A DNA stretch of 38,685 nt, taken from the NCBI GenBank assembly GCA_028117185.1, contig JAOHHD010000015.1:1-38685 (forward strand), read 5' to 3'. Of the stretch, positions 1 through 10,800 are shown piece by piece; the stretch's first letter is position 1; each line of letters opens with the position of its first letter. Made by a program: the position numbers and the translations under genes. Source of the DNA: Luminiphilus sp. GTDB lineage: Bacteria; Pseudomonadota; Gammaproteobacteria; Pseudomonadales; Halieaceae. The notes under the pieces were generated by a model that saw nothing but the letters and a program-made list of their open reading frames with translations, ran no database searches and was not told the DNA's origin.

Positions 1-58
1 GCTTCGTCGTCTTTGGAAACGCGGTGTCTGCCGCCCTAAGACGGCTCGCAGGAGTGGA

Positions 59-134
<76 letters not shown>

Positions 135-209
135 CCTTAGGCACGGCGCCTGGGTGGTAAAGATAGGCTGGTAGTCGGCGATGGCCGTAGCCGGTGAATG
201 GAGAGAGAC

Positions 210-569
210 ATGAGTGAGGCCGCAGCAAGCAGGCTTGATTCGCTAAAATGGGCTGTCGTACTGGTGCTGGTCGCCGGCGGCATCTTTGGCAATAGCTATT
301 ATGGCGATCAACCGATCCTTTACCGGGTCTTGGCGCTATTGGTGTTGGCGTTGTTGTCCGGCTGGTGCGCTTCTCTCACTCAGAAAGGCGGTGATTTTTT
401 TACGTTGGTCAAAGGCTCACGTAACGAAATTCGCAAGGTCGTGTGGCCCACACGTCAGGAGACCACGCAAACGACATTGATTGTTTTTGTCTTTGTGATT
501 GTGACCGGCCTGATTTTGTGGGGTCTCGATAGCGTGCTGGGCTGGCTCGCGTCGTTGATTCTTGGTTGA
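210..569 (+). CDS. secE: Preprotein translocase subunit SecE
   Basis: Small membrane subunit of the SecYEG protein-export channel in the inner membrane; it clamps the SecY halves. The 119-residue protein has the three-span form of E. coli SecE (127 aa): membrane segments at about 13-30, 37-55 and 88-117. The family signature KVVWPTRQE (76-84) lies on the amphipathic helix before the last span. I chose ATG 210 because GGAGAG lies 5-10 bases upstream; an in-frame ATG at 198 would place that motif inside the gene. nusG follows after 10 bases, the usual secE-nusG pair. Confidence 0.96.
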   Translation: MSEAAASRLDSLKWAVVLVLVAGGIFGNSYYGDQPILYRVLALLVLALLSGWCASLTQKGGDFFTLVKGSRNEIRKVVWPTRQETTQTTLIVFVFVIVTGLILWGLDSVLGWLASLILG

Positions 570-579
570 GGGTAGGGAT

Positions 580-1113
580 ATGGCTTTAAAGTGGTACGTA
601 GTGCATGCCTATTCTCAGTATGAGAAGAAAGTAGCGGTGGCCATCCAGGAGCGCATTGAGCGGCTCGATATGCAGGATCGCTTTGGTGAGATCATTGTGC
701 CTACGGAAGAAGTGATCGAGATGAAGGGCGGGCAAAAGCGCAAGACCGAGCGCAAGTTCTTCCCCGGTTACGTGCTGGTGCAGATGGAATTAGACGATGA
801 CAGTTGGCACTTGGTGAAAGACACGCCACGCGTGTTGGGGTTCATTGGTGGCAAGGCCGATAAGCCCTCACCCATCACCGACGCAGAGGTCAATGTAATT
901 CTCCAGCGCGTCGAGGCGGGCGTTGATCAGCCTAGGCCTAAGACGGTCTTTGAGCCCGGTGAGATGGTGCGGGTGATCGACGGTCCGTTCAACGACTTTA
1001 ATGGGGTTGTTGAGGATGTGAATTACGAAAAGAGTCGCCTAAATGTGGCGGTGCTGATCTTCGGGCGATCAACGCCCGTAGAACTAGAGTTTGGTCAGGT
1101 CGAAAAAGCCTGA
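580..1113 (+). CDS. nusG: Transcription termination/antitermination factor NusG
   Basis: Cytoplasmic RNA-polymerase elongation factor that reduces pausing and links polymerase to Rho or to ribosomal protein S10. The 177 residues (E. coli 181) show an N-terminal NGN domain beginning KWYVVHAYS (4-12) with the conserved [10 protein letters not shown] (60-69). A KOW domain at about 124-177 contains [14 protein letters not shown] (127-140). ATG 580 is preferred over an in-frame TTG at 562 because it gives the family N-terminus, with a purine-rich GAGGGTAGGGA just upstream. It follows secE by 10 bases and is probably co-transcribed with it. Confidence 0.97.
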   Translation: MALKWYVVHAYSQYEKKVAVAIQERIERLDMQDRFGEIIVPTEEVIEMKGGQKRKTERKFFPGYVLVQMELDDDSWHLVKDTPRVLGFIGGKADKPSPITDAEVNVILQRVEAGVDQPRPKTVFEPGEMVRVIDGPFNDFNGVVEDVNYEKSRLNVAVLIFGRSTPVELEFGQVEKA

Positions 1114-1149
1114 TCGGGTGGGGTAAGCGTGAGCTTGCCCTCAAGTGAA

Positions 1150-1206
1150 CGCCGCCTCGGTGGCGAAAATGGGGAGCCCGCGTAGCGGTCCGCGTCATGC
1201 GGCGTC
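1150..1206 (+). promoter_or_regulatory. Candidate leader of the L11-L1 operon (possible L1-binding site)
   Basis: The nusG-rplK spacer has a 6-bp hairpin (CGCCGC/GTGGCG, 1150-1165, one G-U pair). It is followed by GGGGAGCC (1171-1178) and GGCGTC (1201-1206), which can pair across an inner GC-rich hairpin with a one-base irregularity. L1 binds GGGAGCC-type helices in 23S rRNA and represses its own operon in E. coli through a leader mimic before rplK. Position and partial motif fit, but I could not fold or align it. No convincing -35/-10 pair is visible here. Confidence 0.3.
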
Positions 1207-1238
1207 TACAACGGCGTTGGAACCCAGGAGAGTAGAAC

Positions 1239-1673
1239 ATGGCAAAGAAAATCGACGGCTATATTAAGCTGCAGATTCCGGCGGGTCAGGCTAATCCCTC
1301 GCCACCGGTGGGCCCCGCACTGGGTCAGAAAGGGGTCAACATCATGGAGTTCTGCAAGGCTTTCAACGCCGACACGCAGGGCATGGAGCCGGGTCTGCCG
1401 ATTCCAGTCGTGATTACGGTCTACAGTGATAAGTCCTTTACGTTTATCAAGAAGACGCCCCCAGCCTCTGTCCTGCTGCGCAAAGTTGCAGGTATTAAGA
1501 GCGGTTCCGGGCGCCCCAATACAGACAAGGTTGGCAAAGTTTCTCGGGCACAGCTCGAAGATGTGGCTAGCCAAAAGTGGCCGGATCTCACTGCCTCAGA
1601 CATGGACGCTGCCGTGCGCACCATTGCAGGCAGTGCGCGTTCTGCGGGTATTGAGACAGAGGGTGTGAACTGA
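1239..1673 (+). CDS. rplK: 50S ribosomal protein L11
   Basis: Large-subunit protein of the GTPase-associated centre; binds 23S rRNA helices 43-44 and is part of the thiostrepton site. The 144 residues (usual length about 142) include the N-terminal [16 protein letters not shown] (20-35), where the proline-rich thiostrepton-contact segment lies. The C-terminal RNA-binding domain runs from about residue 75. CAGGAG precedes ATG 1239. The stop overlaps the start of rplA by one base (TGATG), so the two are translationally coupled as in the classic L11 operon. Confidence 0.98.
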   Translation: MAKKIDGYIKLQIPAGQANPSPPVGPALGQKGVNIMEFCKAFNADTQGMEPGLPIPVVITVYSDKSFTFIKKTPPASVLLRKVAGIKSGSGRPNTDKVGKVSRAQLEDVASQKWPDLTASDMDAAVRTIAGSARSAGIETEGVN

Positions 1674-2368
1674 TGGCTAAGTTATCAAAACGTGTGCGCG
1701 CTTTTCGCGAAAAGGTCGACGCTAACCAAACTTACTCTCTCGATGAGGCCATTGCCCTGCTGAAAGAGTTTGGAACGGTAAAATTTAATGAGACGGTCGA
1801 AGTGGCCGTGAATCTGGGTATCGATGCGCGCAAATCCGATCAGGGTGTGCGCGGTGCGACCACTCTGCCCCATGGTACCGGTGCTGAAGTGCGAGTGGCG
1901 GTTTTTACTCAGGGAGATAACGTTGAGAAAGCAAAGGCGCTGGGTGCCGACTTTGTTGGTATGGAAGATCTCGCTGAGCAGATTAAAGGCGGCATGATGG
2001 ACTTTGATGTCGTGATTGCCTCTCCCGACGCGATGCGCGTGGTGGGAACGCTGGGTCAGGTATTGGGACCGCGTGGTTTGATGCCGAATCCTAAGACAGG
2101 CACGGTGACCCCCGACGTTGAATTGGCGGTCAAGAATGCCAAGGCGGGTCAAATGCGATTCCGCAGCGACAAGAACGGCATCATTCATGGCGGTATCGGC
2201 AAAGTGAGCTTTGGTCCAGACGAGATCAGAGGCAACTTAATTGCCGTATTAGCAGACTTGAAGAAGTCTAAGCCCGCTTCAGCGAAGGGTGTCTACGTCC
2301 GAAAGGTCACGCTGTCGACCACGATGGGCCCCGGCGTCAGTATCGATCACAACGCTATCGAATTTTAA
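1673..2368 (+). CDS. rplA: 50S ribosomal protein L1
   Basis: Protein of the L1 stalk, which helps release deacylated tRNA from the E site; in E. coli it is also the translational repressor of rplKA. The 231 residues match the usual length (E. coli 234) with no insertions. The two-domain fold is supported by the conserved [12 protein letters not shown] segment near residue 140 and the [15 protein letters not shown] region near 165-180. The start ATG overlaps the rplK stop. A 293-base spacer with the L10 leader follows. Confidence 0.98.
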   Translation: MAKLSKRVRAFREKVDANQTYSLDEAIALLKEFGTVKFNETVEVAVNLGIDARKSDQGVRGATTLPHGTGAEVRVAVFTQGDNVEKAKALGADFVGMEDLAEQIKGGMMDFDVVIASPDAMRVVGTLGQVLGPRGLMPNPKTGTVTPDVELAVKNAKAGQMRFRSDKNGIIHGGIGKVSFGPDEIRGNLIAVLADLKKSKPASAKGVYVRKVTLSTTMGPGVSIDHNAIEF

Positions 2369-2435
2369 GTGTTTAGTCCGGCCTAGGGCAGGTGTTGTCT
2401 GGGGTCGGTGCGCTCTCAGTGTTATCGAGAGGGCT

Positions 2436-2462
2436 GGGCGAAGCGCAGTAGTGGCTTCGCCC
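2436..2462 (+). promoter_or_regulatory. Strong hairpin upstream of the L10 leader
   Basis: GGGCGAAGC (2436-2444) and GCTTCGCCC (2454-2462) form a perfect 9-bp stem with a 9-base loop in the rplA-rplJ spacer. Only three T residues follow, after GC, so it is not a standard intrinsic terminator. It could be a partial attenuator or an RNase III processing site between the rplKA and rplJL messages. The role is inferred from position only. Confidence 0.5.
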
Positions 2463-2516
2463 GCTTTGGAAGTCTTTGCAGGGAAGTGTGGGTTACCCCC
2501 GCTGAACGCCAAAGGC

Positions 2517-2592
2517 TGTCAAAGACCGTAGGCGGTCCCGCATCGGGACCTTAATGGCAGGCATGGGCCTGATGACCTACGCAGATGGTGAG
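2517..2592 (+). promoter_or_regulatory. L10(L12)4-binding leader of rplJL
   Basis: Resembles the known ribosomal protein L10 leader, at which L10 complexed with L7/L12 represses translation of rplJ-rplL. The conserved CAAAGACCGTAGG (2520-2532) faces CCTACGCAGATGGTGA (2576-2591): GTAGG pairs with CCTAC, and ACC pairs with GGT across the internal loop GCAGA. Two perfect hairpins branch from the inside: GGTCCCG/CGGGACC (2534-2550) and CAGGC/GCCTG (2558-2571). The element ends about 70 bases before the GTG of rplJ. Confidence 0.88.
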
Positions 2593-2661
2593 GCAGTTCA
2601 TCACCGAGGGGGGCCGCCAGCGGTATCGGCGACCTGAATAACCACAAAAGGAGTAAGCCAA

Positions 2662-3192
2662 GTGGCTATAGGACTCGAAGAGAAGAAAGCAATTGTTGCT
2701 GAAGTCAACGAGACAGCCGCCAGTGCACTTTCGCTTGTAATTGCCGACGCGCGCGGTGTTGCATCGAATGACATGACTGCTCTGCGCGCTTCTGCTCGCG
2801 AAAACCGTATTGATCTTAGGATGGTGCGGAACACGCTAGCAAGACGTGCGCTGGAAGGAACGGAATATGAGTGTGTCACTGACACGCTCACTGGACCTTC
2901 GTTGTTTGGATTTTCCATGGAAGATCCAGGCGCCGCAGCACGATTGTTCAAAGATTTTGCCTCTGACAATGAAAAGTTTGAGGTAAAGGCACTGTCGGTG
3001 AGCGGAAAACTGCTCGGAGCCGATCAAATCGATGTGTTGGCCAAGCTACCCACTAGGGAGCAGGGCCTGGCGACGCTGATGAGTGTGATGAAAGCACCCA
3101 TCGAGAAGCTCACACGCACAACGAATGATGTTCCAGGCAGGCTGGTCCGCGTCATGGCGGCGGTTCGCGATCAAAAACAGCAGGCGGCCTAA
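2662..3192 (+). CDS. rplJ: 50S ribosomal protein L10
   Basis: Base of the L10-L7/L12 stalk that recruits translational GTPases. The 176 residues are somewhat longer than E. coli L10 (165). The N-terminal rRNA-binding domain carries the typical [11 protein letters not shown] and [14 protein letters not shown] segments; the C-terminal helix that binds L12 dimers starts at about residue 135. The start is GTG, preceded by AAAAGGAG at 2646-2653. Expression is probably controlled by the L10 leader just upstream. rplL follows after 44 bases. Confidence 0.97.
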   Translation: MAIGLEEKKAIVAEVNETAASALSLVIADARGVASNDMTALRASARENRIDLRMVRNTLARRALEGTEYECVTDTLTGPSLFGFSMEDPGAAARLFKDFASDNEKFEVKALSVSGKLLGADQIDVLAKLPTREQGLATLMSVMKAPIEKLTRTTNDVPGRLVRVMAAVRDQKQQAA

Positions 3193-3236
3193 TCCGGTCC
3201 GACCTGACCCTGTAATTATTTAACGGAGATTTAGAC

Positions 3237-3620
3237 ATGGCACTTTCAACAGACGAAATTCTCGACGCGATCGCCGAGATGAGTGTAATGGACATCGTAA
3301 CTTTAGTTGAAGCGATGGAAGAAAAGTTTGGCGTATCGGCAGCAGCAGCAGTAGCCGTTGCAGCCCCTGCAGCCGGCGGTGACGCAGGTGGTGCAGCCGC
3401 TGAGGAGCAAACCGAGTTTGATGTCATTCTGACCTCAGGCGGAGAGAAGAAAGTTAACGTCATTAAGGTTGTTCGCTCGGTCACAGGCTTGGGTCTGAAG
3501 GAAGCGAAAGCGGTCGTTGACGGCGCACCTGGCCCAGTCAAAGAGGGTGCAACCAAAGACGAAGCAGAAGATATCAAGAAGCAGATTGAAGAAGCAGGCG
3601 GCGCAGCAGAACTCAAGTAA
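3237..3620 (+). CDS. rplL: 50S ribosomal protein L7/L12
   Basis: Multicopy acidic stalk protein that contacts EF-Tu and EF-G. The 127 residues (E. coli 121) show the N-terminal dimerisation and L10-binding helices (about 1-33). A long alanine/glycine-rich hinge follows (about 35-57), then the factor-binding C-terminal domain with [18 protein letters not shown]. The gene ends in an attenuator-containing spacer before rpoB, consistent with the higher stalk-protein than polymerase output known in other gammaproteobacteria. Confidence 0.98.
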   Translation: MALSTDEILDAIAEMSVMDIVTLVEAMEEKFGVSAAAAVAVAAPAAGGDAGGAAAEEQTEFDVILTSGGEKKVNVIKVVRSVTGLGLKEAKAVVDGAPGPVKEGATKDEAEDIKKQIEEAGGAAELK

Positions 3621-3653
3621 TGGGTCTTGTTGTTTGAAGCACCGTAACAGGCT

Positions 3654-3670
3654 GGGGCGTTTTATGCCCC
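3654..3670 (+). other. Small hairpin in the rplL-rpoB spacer
   Basis: GGGGC (3654-3658) pairs with GCCCC (3666-3670) around a 7-base loop. It lies just before the terminator-like hairpin at 3682-3702. In E. coli this spacer contains both an attenuator and an RNase III cleavage hairpin; this could be the processing element, but only position suggests that. Confidence 0.4.
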
Positions 3671-3681
3671 CCACCCTCTTC

Positions 3682-3702
3682 CCGGTTAGGTAACCGGTTT
3701 TT
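3682..3702 (+). terminator. Putative attenuator between rplL and rpoB
   Basis: CCGGTT (3682-3687) and AACCGG (3692-3697) form a 6-bp stem with loop AGGT, followed immediately by five T residues (3698-3702). This is an intrinsic-terminator shape, modest in strength, inside an operon. It sits where E. coli has a partial terminator that lowers rpoBC transcription relative to rplJL, so partial read-through is the likely behaviour. Confidence 0.65.
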
Positions 3703-3756
3703 GAATATTGATGGTGTGCATTGTGGTCGGGCAATGCAGATCGTAGGGGAGTATTG

Positions 3757-6700
3757 ATGGCTTACTCGTATACGGAAAAGAAACGCATTCGCAAGGATTT
3801 CGGTTCGCTGCCCAAGGTGATGGACATCCCTTATTTGTTGGCGATCCAACTGGATTCCTATAGCAAGTTTACCCAAGACGGCGTATCGCTTGAGGATCGT
3901 GCAGAGAGTGGCTTGCATGCCGCTTTCAAGTCGGTCTTCCCGATCGCGAGTTACAGCGGGAGTGCTGCACTCGAGTATGTCGATTACGCTTTGGGCGAGC
4001 CTGTCTTTGATGTCGACGAATGTGTATTGCGCGGCACCACCTACGCCTGCGCGTTGCGAGTAAAGGTCCGACTGATTATTTACGATAAGGAATCATCGTC
4101 GAAATCGATCAAAGACATTAAAGAGCAGGACGTTTACATGGGGGAGATACCCCTCATGACGCAAAACGGTACGTTTGTCATCAACGGTACTGAACGCGTT
4201 ATCGTCTCGCAATTGCATCGCTCTCCCGGTGTTTTCTTTGATCATGATCGCGGCAAAACACACTCATCAGGCAAGCTCCTGTATAGCGCCCGTGTGATTC
4301 CTTACCGTGGCTCGTGGTTAGATTTTGAATTCGACCCAAAGGACATGGTTTATGTGCGAATCGATCGTCGCCGTAAGCTACCTGCGACCGTGTTGTTACG
4401 CGCGCTGGGTTATGACTCTGAAGGCATCCTCGAGATCTTCTACGAGACCACGACTTTCCAGCTGGGTGAAGAAAACTCAGCGTCCATGACCCTAGTGCCC
4501 AAGCGGCTGCAAGGTGACATGGCTGCCTTCGACATTATGGCGGGCAAGAAGCTGATTGTAGAACGTGGCAGACGCATTACCGCTCGCCACATCCGTCAGT
4601 TAGATGACGCAAAAATAGAGCTGCTGTCTGTGCCCGAGGAATATCTCGAAGGCCGTCGGTTGTCAAAAAATATCGTGGACACCAACACCGGCGAGGTGCT
4701 GGCGGAATGTAACGCTGAGATAACGGCTGCGCTTCTCACTGAGCTCCGCGAAAACGGCGTAGAGACCATCGATACGCTCTATACCAACGAGTACGATTGT
4801 GGTCCCTTTATTTCCGATACGCTGGCGGCAGATGGTACGCGAAGTGTCCTCGAGGCACTGGTTGAAATCTATCGCATGATGCGCCCCGGCGAACCGCCGA
4901 CTAAAGAGTCGGCAGAAAACTTATTCCAGAATTTATTTTTCTCCCCGGAGCGTTACGATCTGTCGACCGTAGGACGAATGAAGTTCAATCGGCGCCTCGG
5001 ACGAGAAGATAAGATTGGCTCAGCCACCCTCGACAAAGACGACATCGTTGACGTGATGCGCGCGCTGGTCGGCATACGCAACGGTAAAGGTGTTGTAGAT
5101 GATATCGACCATCTGGGTAATCGCCGCGTTCGATCGATTGGCGAAATGGCTGAAAATCAATTCCGAGTGGGTCTCGTTCGGGTAGAGCGCGCCGTTAAAG
5201 AACGTCTCTCGATGGCTGAGAGCGAAGGCCTCATGCCGCAAGACTTGATCAACGCCAAGCCTGTTTCAGCGGCGGTAAAGGAGTTCTTCGGCTCCAGTCA
5301 GCTGTCGCAATTTATGGATCAGAATAACCCGCTGTCTGAGGTGACTCACAAGCGTCGTGTCTCTGCGCTTGGACCAGGTGGTTTGACCCGAGAGCGTGCT
5401 GGCTTCGAAGTGCGCGACGTGCATCCGACCCATTACGGTCGCGTGTGCCCCATTGAAACACCTGAGGGTCCGAATATCGGATTGATCAATTCGCTCGCGA
5501 CGTATGCTCGCACAAACGAATACGGCTTTTTGGAGTCGCCCTACCGCAAGGTGATTAAGGGCGTTGTTTCGGATGAAATTGAGTACTTGTCCGCGATTAA
5601 TGAAGCTGAGTATGTGATCGCACAGGCTTCCGCTCCACTCGATGCAAAGAATCGCTTCGTGGAAGACCTGATCAATGTGCGCCACATGAACGAATTCACC
5701 GTGAAAACTGCGGCAGATGTTCAGTATATGGACGTATCGCCCAAGCAAGTGGTCTCGATCGCTGCGGCGTTGATTCCCTTTCTCGAGCACGATGATGCCA
5801 ACCGCGCCTTGATGGGTTCAAACATGCAGCGCCAGGCAGTACCGACACTGAAGGCTGACAAGCCCTTAGTCGGAACTGGAATGGAGCGCTATGTCGCCTC
5901 TGATTCTGGCGTGTGTAAAGTGGCGGCGCGCGGCGGTGTGATCGACTCAGTCGATGCCAGTCGCATTGTGGTGCGTGTGAACGCTAAAGAAGTCGGCATC
6001 GATGATTCTCCTGTCGACATTTATAACCTCACTAAGTACAAGCGATCTAACCAGAATACCTGCATTAACCAGCGTCCCATTGTTCAGACGGGTGACTCGG
6101 TCGAGCGCGGTGATATTTTGGCGGATGGTCCATCGGTCGATCTCGGTGAGCTGGCTCTTGGGCAGAACATGCGAATCGCATTCATGCCTTGGAATGGTTA
6201 TAACTTTGAAGACTCCATTCTTGTCTCTGAGCGAGTCGTTCAAGAAGACCGTTTCACGACGATCCACATTCAGGAGCTGACTTGTATCGCCCGCGATACC
6301 AAACTGGGTTCAGAGGAAATCACTGCCGACATTCCCAATGTTGGTGAAGGCGCACTGAGCAAGCTTGATGAGTCTGGCATCGTCTATATCGGCGCCGAAG
6401 TGGATGCCGGCGACATTCTGGTGGGTAAAGTAACGCCGAAAGGTGAGACTCAGCTGACGCCAGAAGAAAAACTGTTGCGCGCGATCTTTGGTGAAAAAGC
6501 CTCAGACGTAAAAGACACATCGCTTCGCGTGCCGTCAAGTTACAAAGGCACTGTGATTGATGTGCAGGTGTTCACTCGCGATGGCTTGGAGAAAGATCCT
6601 CGTGCGAAGCAAATCGAAGCGGCGCAATTGGCCGACTATCGCAAAGATCTTCGTGAAGAGTATCGGATCTACGAGGAAGCGACATTCGCCCGTTTGGCTA

Positions 6701-7848
6701 GCCTGTTGGAAGGGCAAGCCACCGTATCGGGTGGTGGCTTAAGCAAGGGCACGAAGCTGACCAAAGCAGTGTTGGCCGAGCTTGAGCGTGAGCAATGGTT
6801 CAAGCTGAAGTTGTCTGATGCCGATCTCAATAGTCAATTGGTCTCGGCCCAACGATTGTTGGAGGAGCAGAACCAGCAGCTCGAAGAGCGTTACGAGATT
6901 AAGAAGCAGAAGCTGCAAAGCGGCGACGACCTGGCACCGGGTGTACTAAAGATTGCCAAGGTTTACCTCGCGGTGAAGCGGCGCATTCAGCCCGGTGACA
7001 AGATGGCGGGCCGTCACGGTAACAAAGGTGTCATCTCGGTCATTATGCCGGTAGAGGACATGCCCTATGACGAGCACGGTGAGCCGATTGATATTGTCCT
7101 GAACCCGCTCGGCGTGCCCTCGCGGATGAACGTGGGTCAGATTTTGGAGACCCATTTGGGGATGGCCGCTCGTGGCTTGGGCAAGAAGATCGACGAGATG
7201 CTCGAGCAGCAGGTCAAGTTGACCCAGCTACGAAGTTTCTTGAAGCAGGTCTACAGCCACACCACCGACGCGCGTCGCAGTGCCGACATTGCTTCGCTGA
7301 GTGATGATGAGTTGTTGGCGTTGGCCGAGAACTTGCGGGCCGGTGTGCCGATGGCAACGCCAGTCTTTGATGGTGCTCGTGAGGAATCCATCAAAGAGTT
7401 ACTGCGCATGGCAGAGCTGCCTGATAGCGGTCAGCTGACGCTTTATGACGGTCGAAGTGGGGATCAATTTGATCGCCCGGTGACCGTGGGCTACATGTAC
7501 ATGCTGAAACTCAACCACTTGGTTGACGACAAGATGCATGCGCGCTCGACAGGTTCTTACAGTCTGGTCACGCAACAGCCGCTGGGCGGAAAAGCACAGT
7601 TTGGTGGGCAGCGGTTTGGCGAGATGGAGGTCTGGGCGTTGGAAGCTTATGGCGCCGCTTATACGCTGCAGGAGATGCTGACGGTGAAGTCAGACGACGT
7701 TGCTGGCCGTACCAAGATGTACAAAAACATCGTCGATGGGGATCATCAGATGGATCCGGGTATGCCCGAGTCCTTTAACGTGTTGATCAAAGAAATCCGC
7801 TCACTCGGTATCGATATCGATCTCGAGTCTGAGTCATCTGGCTTCTGA
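3757..7848 (+). CDS. rpoB: DNA-directed RNA polymerase subunit beta
   Basis: Second-largest RNA polymerase subunit; forms half of the active-site cleft and the rifampicin pocket. The 1363 residues compare with 1342 in E. coli. The rifampicin region is the susceptible type: [19 protein letters not shown] starts at about 513, with Asp521, His531 and Ser536 matching E. coli Asp516, His526 and Ser531. The catalytic-centre motif [12 protein letters not shown] lies at 1080-1091 (Lys1082, Lys1090). I chose ATG 3757 because AGGGGAG lies at 3745-3751 and [16 protein letters not shown] is the family N-terminus; an in-frame upstream start at 3721 would add 12 unrelated residues. Confidence 0.99.
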   Translation: MAYSYTEKKRIRKDFGSLPKVMDIPYLLAIQLDSYSKFTQDGVSLEDRAESGLHAAFKSVFPIASYSGSAALEYVDYALGEPVFDVDECVLRGTTYACALRVKVRLIIYDKESSSKSIKDIKEQDVYMGEIPLMTQNGTFVINGTERVIVSQLHRSPGVFFDHDRGKTHSSGKLLYSARVIPYRGSWLDFEFDPKDMVYVRIDRRRKLPATVLLRALGYDSEGILEIFYETTTFQLGEENSASMTLVPKRLQGDMAAFDIMAGKKLIVERGRRITARHIRQLDDAKIELLSVPEEYLEGRRLSKNIVDTNTGEVLAECNAEITAALLTELRENGVETIDTLYTNEYDCGPFISDTLAADGTRSVLEALVEIYRMMRPGEPPTKESAENLFQNLFFSPERYDLSTVGRMKFNRRLGREDKIGSATLDKDDIVDVMRALVGIRNGKGVVDDIDHLGNRRVRSIGEMAENQFRVGLVRVERAVKERLSMAESEGLMPQDLINAKPVSAAVKEFFGSSQLSQFMDQNNPLSEVTHKRRVSALGPGGLTRERAGFEVRDVHPTHYGRVCPIETPEGPNIGLINSLATYARTNEYGFLESPYRKVIKGVVSDEIEYLSAINEAEYVIAQASAPLDAKNRFVEDLINVRHMNEFTVKTAADVQYMDVSPKQVVSIAAALIPFLEHDDANRALMGSNMQRQAVPTLKADKPLVGTGMERYVASDSGVCKVAARGGVIDSVDASRIVVRVNAKEVGIDDSPVDIYNLTKYKRSNQNTCINQRPIVQTGDSVERGDILADGPSVDLGELALGQNMRIAFMPWNGYNFEDSILVSERVVQEDRFTTIHIQELTCIARDTKLGSEEITADIPNVGEGALSKLDESGIVYIGAEVDAGDILVGKVTPKGETQLTPEEKLLRAIFGEKASDVKDTSLRVPSSYKGTVIDVQVFTRDGLEKDPRAKQIEAAQLADYRKDLREEYRIYEEATFARLASLLEGQATVSGGGLSKGTKLTKAVLAELEREQWFKLKLSDADLNSQLVSAQRLLEEQNQQLEERYEIKKQKLQSGDDLAPGVLKIAKVYLAVKRRIQPGDKMAGRHGNKGVISVIMPVEDMPYDEHGEPIDIVLNPLGVPSRMNVGQILETHLGMAARGLGKKIDEMLEQQVKLTQLRSFLKQVYSHTTDARRSADIASLSDDELLALAENLRAGVPMATPVFDGAREESIKELLRMAELPDSGQLTLYDGRSGDQFDRPVTVGYMYMLKLNHLVDDKMHARSTGSYSLVTQQPLGGKAQFGGQRFGEMEVWALEAYGAAYTLQEMLTVKSDDVAGRTKMYKNIVDGDHQMDPGMPESFNVLIKEIRSLGIDIDLESESSGF

Positions 7849-7861
7849 GGGGAGATAAGAC

Positions 7862-10800
7862 GTGAAAGATTTATTAAATCTGCTGAGCAGAGAAAAGAAT
7901 GAAGACTTCGATGCCATCCGAATCGGACTGGCGTCCCCGGAGATGGTTCGATCATGGTCTTTTGGCGAGGTCAAAAAGCCTGAGACCATTAACTATCGTA
8001 CCTTTAAGCCAGAGCGCGATGGTCTTTTCTGCGCCAAGATTTTTGGCCCAGTAAAAGATTACGAGTGCCTGTGTGGCAAATACAAGCGACTCAAGCACCG
8101 CGGTGTTATTTGTGAAAAGTGCGGTGTTGAGGTGGCCTTGGCTAAGGTTCGCCGTGAGCGGATGGGGCATATTGAATTAGCCAGTCCGGTGGCACACATT
8201 TGGTTCCTGAAATCACTCCCTTCCAGGATTGGTTTGTTATTGGATATGACGCTTCGTGATATCGAGCGCATCTTGTACTTTGAAGCCTATGTGGTCACCG
8301 ATCCAGGCCTCTCTGCCCTCGAACATGGACAGCTCCTCAACGACGAGCAGTACTACGAAGCGATGGAAGAATTCGGTGATGAGTTCACCGCCAAAATGGG
8401 TGCTGAGGCGATTCAGGATCTCATGATGGAGATCAATCTGAAGGTCGAGATTGAACATCTTCGCGAGGAAATCCCCCAGACAAACTCAGAGACGAAGATC
8501 AAAAAGCTGTCAAAGCGTCTGAAGCTGATGGAGGCTTTTGACAAGTCTGGCAACAAGCCAGAGTGGATGATTTTGAATGCGTTACCCGTGTTACCGCCCG
8601 ATTTGCGGCCGTTGGTACCGCTGGATGGTGGCCGTTTTGCGACCTCGGATCTGAACGACTTATATCGCCGGGTCATTAACCGTAATAATCGTCTTAAGCG
8701 CCTGCTTGATTTGAACGCCCCTGACATTATCGTGCGCAATGAGAAGCGCATGTTGCAGGAGTCGGTTGACGCGTTGCTGGATAATGGCCGACGTGGCCGC
8801 GCTATCACAGGGTCCAACAAGCGCCCCCTAAAATCGCTCGCCGACATGATCAAAGGAAAGCAAGGTCGCTTCCGCCAGAACTTGCTAGGCAAGCGCGTGG
8901 ATTACTCAGGTCGATCTGTGATCGTGACCGGCCCTACGCTCAAGTTGCACCAGTGCGGTTTGCCCAAAAAGATGGCCCTCGAGTTGTTCAAGCCGTTTAT
9001 CTTTGGCAAGTTGGAGTTGCGAGGTCTGGCCAGCACGATTAAAGCCGCCAAGAAAATGGTGGAGCGTGAGCCGTCAGAGGTATGGGATATTCTCGCCGAG
9101 GTGATCAGAGAGCATCCGGTCTTATTGAACCGGGCGCCTACTTTGCACCGCTTAGGCATTCAGGCCTTTGAGCCAGTTCTCATTGAAGGTAAGGCTATCC
9201 AGCTGCATCCACTGGTCTGCGCTGCCTACAACGCGGATTTCGATGGCGATCAGATGGCAGTGCACGTGCCGTTGACGATAGAGGCGCAGCTGGAAGCACG
9301 AGCGCTGATGATGTCGACGAACAACATTTTGTCACCGGCGTCGGGCGATCCCATCATTGTGCCGTCTCAAGACGTGGTCTTGGGCTTGTATTACATGACC
9401 CGAGAGCGTGTGAACGCCAAGGGCGAGGGGATGACGTTTGCTGATACCGACGAGGTGCAGCGCGCTTTCGGTAGCGGTCAGGTCGATCTGCAGGCTCGCG
9501 TCAGTGTCCGTATCCATGAGGTGCTGATGAACCTGGGTGAAGAAACCCGGGAGCAAACGCGTATTGTTGAAACGACGGTGGGACGCGCCTTGCTGTGGGA
9601 TATTGTGCCCGAAGGCTTGTCTTACGATCAGATCAACCAGCCGATGGTGAAGAAGGCGATCTCGCGGGTGATTAACCAGTGCTACCGCGCGGTCGGTCTC
9701 AAGCAAACGGTTATCTTCGCGGATCAGCTGATGTACACCGGTTATGAGTACTCGACGCGCTCAGGTGCCTCGATTGGTGTCAATGACTTTGTGATCCCAG
9801 ATGAGAAAGCTGCGCTCGTTGATAAGGCGGACGGTGAGGTAGCTGAAATCGAACAGCAGTACCGCGCCGGTCTGGTGACGCAGGGTGAGAAGTACAACAA
9901 AGTGATTGATATCTGGTCACGAACCAATGATCAGGTGTCGAAAGCGATGATGTCGGGTCTCTCTAAAGAGACCGTGACCAATCGCGACGGTGACGATGAA
10001 GAGCAGGACTCCTTCAACTCGGTGTATATGTATGCCGACTCTGGCGCGCGGGGATCCCCCGCTCAGATTCGCCAGTTGGCCGGTATGCGCGGCCTAATGG
10101 CGAAGCCAGATGGCTCGATCATCGAGACGCCCATTACGGCTAACTTCCGTGAGGGTCTGAACGTACTGCAGTACTTTATTTCGACCCACGGCGCTCGTAA
10201 AGGTCTTGCGGATACCGCATTAAAAACGGCTAATTCGGGTTATTTAACCCGTCGCTTAGTTGATGTTGCGCAAGACGTGGTGGTGACTGAGCAGGATTGT
10301 GGTACCGACGGAGGGCTCGTGACATCGTCGGTCATCGACGGTGGTGACATCATCGAATCATTATCGGAGCGGGTGCTTGGCCGAATCGTGGCGAAGGATG
10401 TGGTCGATGTGACAACCGGTGAGGTCTTGCTCGCAGCGGGCACGATGATGGATGAAATCATGACCGCAAAAGTGGATCAGATGGGTGTCGAGGAGATCAT
10501 TGTTCGCTCTCCTATCACTTGTCAGACACGTTATGGCATTTGCTCATCCTGCTACGGCCGTGACTTAGGTCGCGGGCATCAGGTGAATCTTGGCGAGGCC
10601 ATTGGTGTTGTCGCAGCTCAATCGATTGGTGAGCCGGGTACTCAGCTGACGATGCGTACCTTCCACATTGGCGGAGCAGCATCTGGACAAGCGGCTCAAG
10701 ACAATATCCAGGTGAACAACGACGGCGTCATTCGCCTCCACAACATCAAAGTCGTGGATAAGCCGGATGGTTCCTTGGTAGCGGTCTCGCGTTCTGGTGA

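Noticed and set aside
1..58. Possible end of an upstream gene
   Set aside because: Too short and without a recognisable reading frame; it does not match the tuf 3' end seen at 16546.
2393..2424. TTGTCT with TGTTAT as a promoter for rplJL
   Set aside because: Weak boxes and a 19-base spacer; not strong enough to annotate.
5266..5790. 174-codon minus-strand frame inside rpoB, and similar long antisense frames elsewhere
   Set aside because: Antisense shadows of highly conserved coding sequence, with no independent signals or family resemblance.
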